A stretch of DNA of 64,000 nt from Asaia bogorensis_B (GTDB taxonomy: Bacteria > Pseudomonadota > Alphaproteobacteria > Acetobacterales > Acetobacteraceae). Shown piece by piece: positions 62,119-64,000 of the stretch. The notes beneath the pieces were generated by a model. It was given only the letters and a program-made list of their open reading frames with translations, made no database searches and was not told the origin of the DNA. Position 1 is the first letter of the stretch. Every line of letters starts with the position of its first letter. Location: NCBI RefSeq assembly GCF_900465315.1, contig NZ_UBIX01000005.1, one strand, 5' to 3'. The position numbers and the translations under genes are program-made.

Positions 62119-63228
62119 TCAGGTGATGGCGTGGATCCAGCCATGCGCATCATTGGTCTTGCCGGCCTGAATGTCGGTCAAGGCTTTCTTGATCGCAAGC
62201 GAGACCTCACCCGGCGTCTTGCCGTCACCAAAGACAGCTTCGCCACCCGTGCGACGCAGGGCGCCGATCGGGCTGATGACGGCAGCCGTTCCGCAGGCAA
62301 AGGCCTCCTTGTAGCGGCCAGAAGCGGCACCAGCGAAAATCTCGTCGATCTCAAGCGGGGTCTGCTCGATTTTCAGACCGCGATCCTTCGCAAGCTGCAG
62401 GATGGCATCGCGCGTAATGCCGGGCAGGATGGTGCCCGTCAGTGGAGGCGTGACCAGTGTGTTGTCATCACGCAGGAACATGACATTCATGCCCCCCATC
62501 TCCTCGACAAAACGCTGCTCGCGGCTATCGAGGAACAGCACCTGATCGCAGCCATGCGTTTTGGAATCGCGCTGGGCCACAAGGCTTGCAGCGTAATTGC
62601 CACCACACTTGGCAGCCCCCGTGCCACCCGGTGCGGCACGTGTGTAGTCTTCCGACACCCACACGGACACGCAGCCGGAACCGAAATAGGCGCCCACAGG
62701 ACAGGCAATGACGATGAACAGATATTCGGATGCAGGCTTGACGCCAAGGAACACTTCCGTCGCGATCATGAAAGGCCGCAGATAGAGGCTCTTGCCCTCA
62801 CCGGTCGGCACCCAGTCCTGATCAATCTTCACGAGCTCATCGACGGCCTGCATGAAAATTTCCTGCGGCAGGTCGGCCATGGCCATACGCTCTGCCGAAT
62901 CCCGGAAGCGCCTGGCATTCTCCTCGGGACGGAACGTCGCAATACCCCCCCCTTCGGTGCGGTAGGCCTTCATGCCCTCGAAAATTTCCTGCGCATAATG
63001 CAGGACCGAAGCCGCCGGATCGAGGGTGAGCGGCTTGCGCGCGGTGATGCGCGCATCGTGCCAGCCGCGGCCCTCGGTGTATTTCACAATGGCCATATGG
63101 TCGGTGAAGACACGTCCGAAAGCGGGATTGGCAATTAGATCCACACGGTGATCCGCAGGAGTCGGATTGCTGGTGGGCTCGATGGTGAAATGCAGGGCTG
63201 CGCTCTCGGAAACCATGGTCTGATCCAT
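62119..63228 (-). CDS. ilvE: Branched-chain amino acid aminotransferase
   Basis: This 369-aa class IV aminotransferase interconverts leucine, isoleucine and valine with their 2-oxoacids. The PLP-lysine lies in GGTGAAKCGGNYAAS. Other signatures are LHYAQEIFEGMKAYRT, LDSREQRFVEEMGGMNVMF and GTILPGITRDAIL. Start 63228 (MDQTMVSES) or 63216 (MVSES) are both possible; GGAT precedes the latter. Divergence from panB makes sense, since both draw on 2-oxoisovalerate. Confidence 0.93.
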   Translation of the reverse strand: MDQTMVSESAALHFTIEPTSNPTPADHRVDLIANPAFGRVFTDHMAIVKYTEGRGWHDARITARKPLTLDPAASVLHYAQEIFEGMKAYRTEGGGIATFRPEENARRFRDSAERMAMADLPQEIFMQAVDELVKIDQDWVPTGEGKSLYLRPFMIATEVFLGVKPASEYLFIVIACPVGAYFGSGCVSVWVSEDYTRAAPGGTGAAKCGGNYAASLVAQRDSKTHGCDQVLFLDSREQRFVEEMGGMNVMFLRDDNTLVTPPLTGTILPGITRDAILQLAKDRGLKIEQTPLEIDEIFAGAASGRYKEAFACGTAAVISPIGALRRTGGEAVFGDGKTPGEVSLAIKKALTDIQAGKTNDAHGWIHAIT

Positions 63229-63444
63229 TTTCGTGTCAACAGTCAGCGCACTCTATCCCGTTCGCTGCATCTTGACACCCTTTGATAGGGAGAGAGAAGA
63301 ACAGCCCCTTGTCTGACGCTTTCGTGAGCCTTTCCTGCCACCCGGCAAAGTGCAGGGCCATGCTGGCGGAAATTCACTAAGCAGATCAGGCAAACGGACC
63401 ATAGACAGGCCTGTGACAGAGGCTGATGAGCAGAAGGGCGTATC

Positions 63445-64000
63445 ATGAGCGCATCGACCCCCATCCGGACCCTCACCCCCCAGGCCGTGAAAGCGCAAAA
63501 AGGTGGCGCGCCCCTTGTGTGCCTTACCGCCTATACGACACCGGTGGCCCGCCTTGCCGATGCGGCCTGCGATATCGTTCTGGTAGGCGACAGCGTTGGT
63601 ATGGTCCTGCATGGCCTGCCCTCCACGCTGGGTGTCACCATGGAAATGATGATCCTGCACGGGCAGGCCGTCATGCGCGGCATCACGCGTGCCCTGTGTG
63701 TGGTGGACATGCCCTTTGGCTCCTATGAGGAAAGCCCGGCCCAGGCCTTTCGCAACGCGTCGCGCCTGCTGGCCCAGATCGGCGCGAGCGCGGTCAAACT
63801 CGAAGGCGGTGTGCATATGAAGGAGACAATTGCCTTTCTGGTGGCACGCGGCATTCCGGTCATGGGCCATGTAGGACTTACCCCGCAGGCCGTGCATGCT
63901 CTGGGCGGCTACAAGGTTCAGGGCCGCGACGAGGATGCACAGCGCGTCATGGACGATGCCCAGGCTGTGCAGGAGGCGGGCGCTTTTGCCGTCGTGCTCG
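63445..64000 (+). CDS. panB: Ketopantoate hydroxymethyltransferase (3' part outside window)
   Basis: The first 185 residues are visible. The enzyme adds a one-carbon group from methylenetetrahydrofolate to 2-oxoisovalerate in pantothenate/CoA synthesis. Metal-binding Asp residues appear in VLVGDSVGMVLHG and VDMPFGSYEESP, and KLEGG and GHVGLTPQ follow. ATG 63445 has AAGGG 6 bases upstream. It is open at the window end with no stop, as expected for a cut gene. Confidence 0.95.
   Translation, partial: MSASTPIRTLTPQAVKAQKGGAPLVCLTAYTTPVARLADAACDIVLVGDSVGMVLHGLPSTLGVTMEMMILHGQAVMRGITRALCVVDMPFGSYEESPAQAFRNASRLLAQIGASAVKLEGGVHMKETIAFLVARGIPVMGHVGLTPQAVHALGGYKVQGRDEDAQRVMDDAQAVQEAGAFAVVL

Noticed and set aside
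62131..63138. Plus-strand 335-codon frame opposite ilvE
   Set aside because: It mirrors a conserved aminotransferase and has no domain signature.

Overview
The window (about 60% G+C by eye, dense genes, short intergenic gaps) looks like the chromosome of an alphaproteobacterium of the acetic acid bacterium group (Acetobacteraceae). The clues are a pyruvate/indolepyruvate decarboxylase-type enzyme, large TonB-dependent receptors, a Hint-domain repeat protein, a FolB-FolK fusion and a sugar/polyol-centred gene content. An Asaia-like genus is plausible, but I cannot prove the genus from the sequence alone.

Layout. 1-797: start of a PDC/IPDC-type decarboxylase, cut by the window edge, divergent from a LysR regulator. 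1923-3848: catalase with a good terminator and a Fur-box-like site, then a small membrane protein. 4161-16010: an almost complete inositol catabolic cluster on the minus strand (fused iolC-DUF2090, iolD, iolE, iolB, iolG, sugar-porter transporter, second Gfo/Idh dehydrogenase, tautomerase, hydroxypyruvate-isomerase-like TIM barrel), divergent from its RpiR-type regulator with twin candidate operators. 16068-17615: exported repeat protein and a family-25 glycosyltransferase.

17795-28444 is the most intriguing region. A guanidino-hydrolase (DDAH family) and a 2-hydroxyacid dehydrogenase diverge from a plus-strand series: LysR, a solute-binding/permease fusion, an ABC ATPase, a TonB receptor, a TIM-barrel isomerase, a 2-oxoglutarate/Fe(II)-type oxygenase and a class II aldolase. 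Several junctions overlap. A LysR-type dyad sits in the middle of the divergent promoter region. This reads as an uptake-and-conversion system for an unidentified, probably guanidino or amino-acid-like, compound.

28658-36890: a second large TonB receptor and a polyol cassette (RbtT-like permease, transketolase, SDR dehydrogenase) around a 0.5-kb AT-rich spacer. 37245-39584: an Lrp-type regulator divergent from a benzoylformate-decarboxylase-like enzyme with a perfect inverted repeat between them. 39646-42063: GNAT, an interrupted gene with an in-frame TGA, an LprI-like secreted protein and a methyltransferase. 42482-45075: two tandem secreted phosphoinositide-type phospholipases C. These might feed the inositol pathway. 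45241-45317: tRNA-Asp. 45443-47061: polysaccharide-export ABC transporter. 47256-49812: a 41-aa membrane protein, a class II cyclic-nucleotide phosphodiesterase-like enzyme and a lipoprotein with two retropepsin motifs.

49870-51756: queE-queC-queD for the 7-deazaguanine (queuosine precursor) pathway. 51844-52897: a 64-aa protein and an ExoX-like exonuclease. 52920-55205: AIDA-type repeat protein with a Hint autoprocessing domain. 55487-59054: hypothetical protein, SDR, MgtC-family protein and a yellow/MRJP-family secreted protein. 59121-61554: folate operon folP-folBK-folE. 61665-64000: acidic small protein, ilvE and the start of panB. No CRISPR array, prophage or insertion sequence was recognised.
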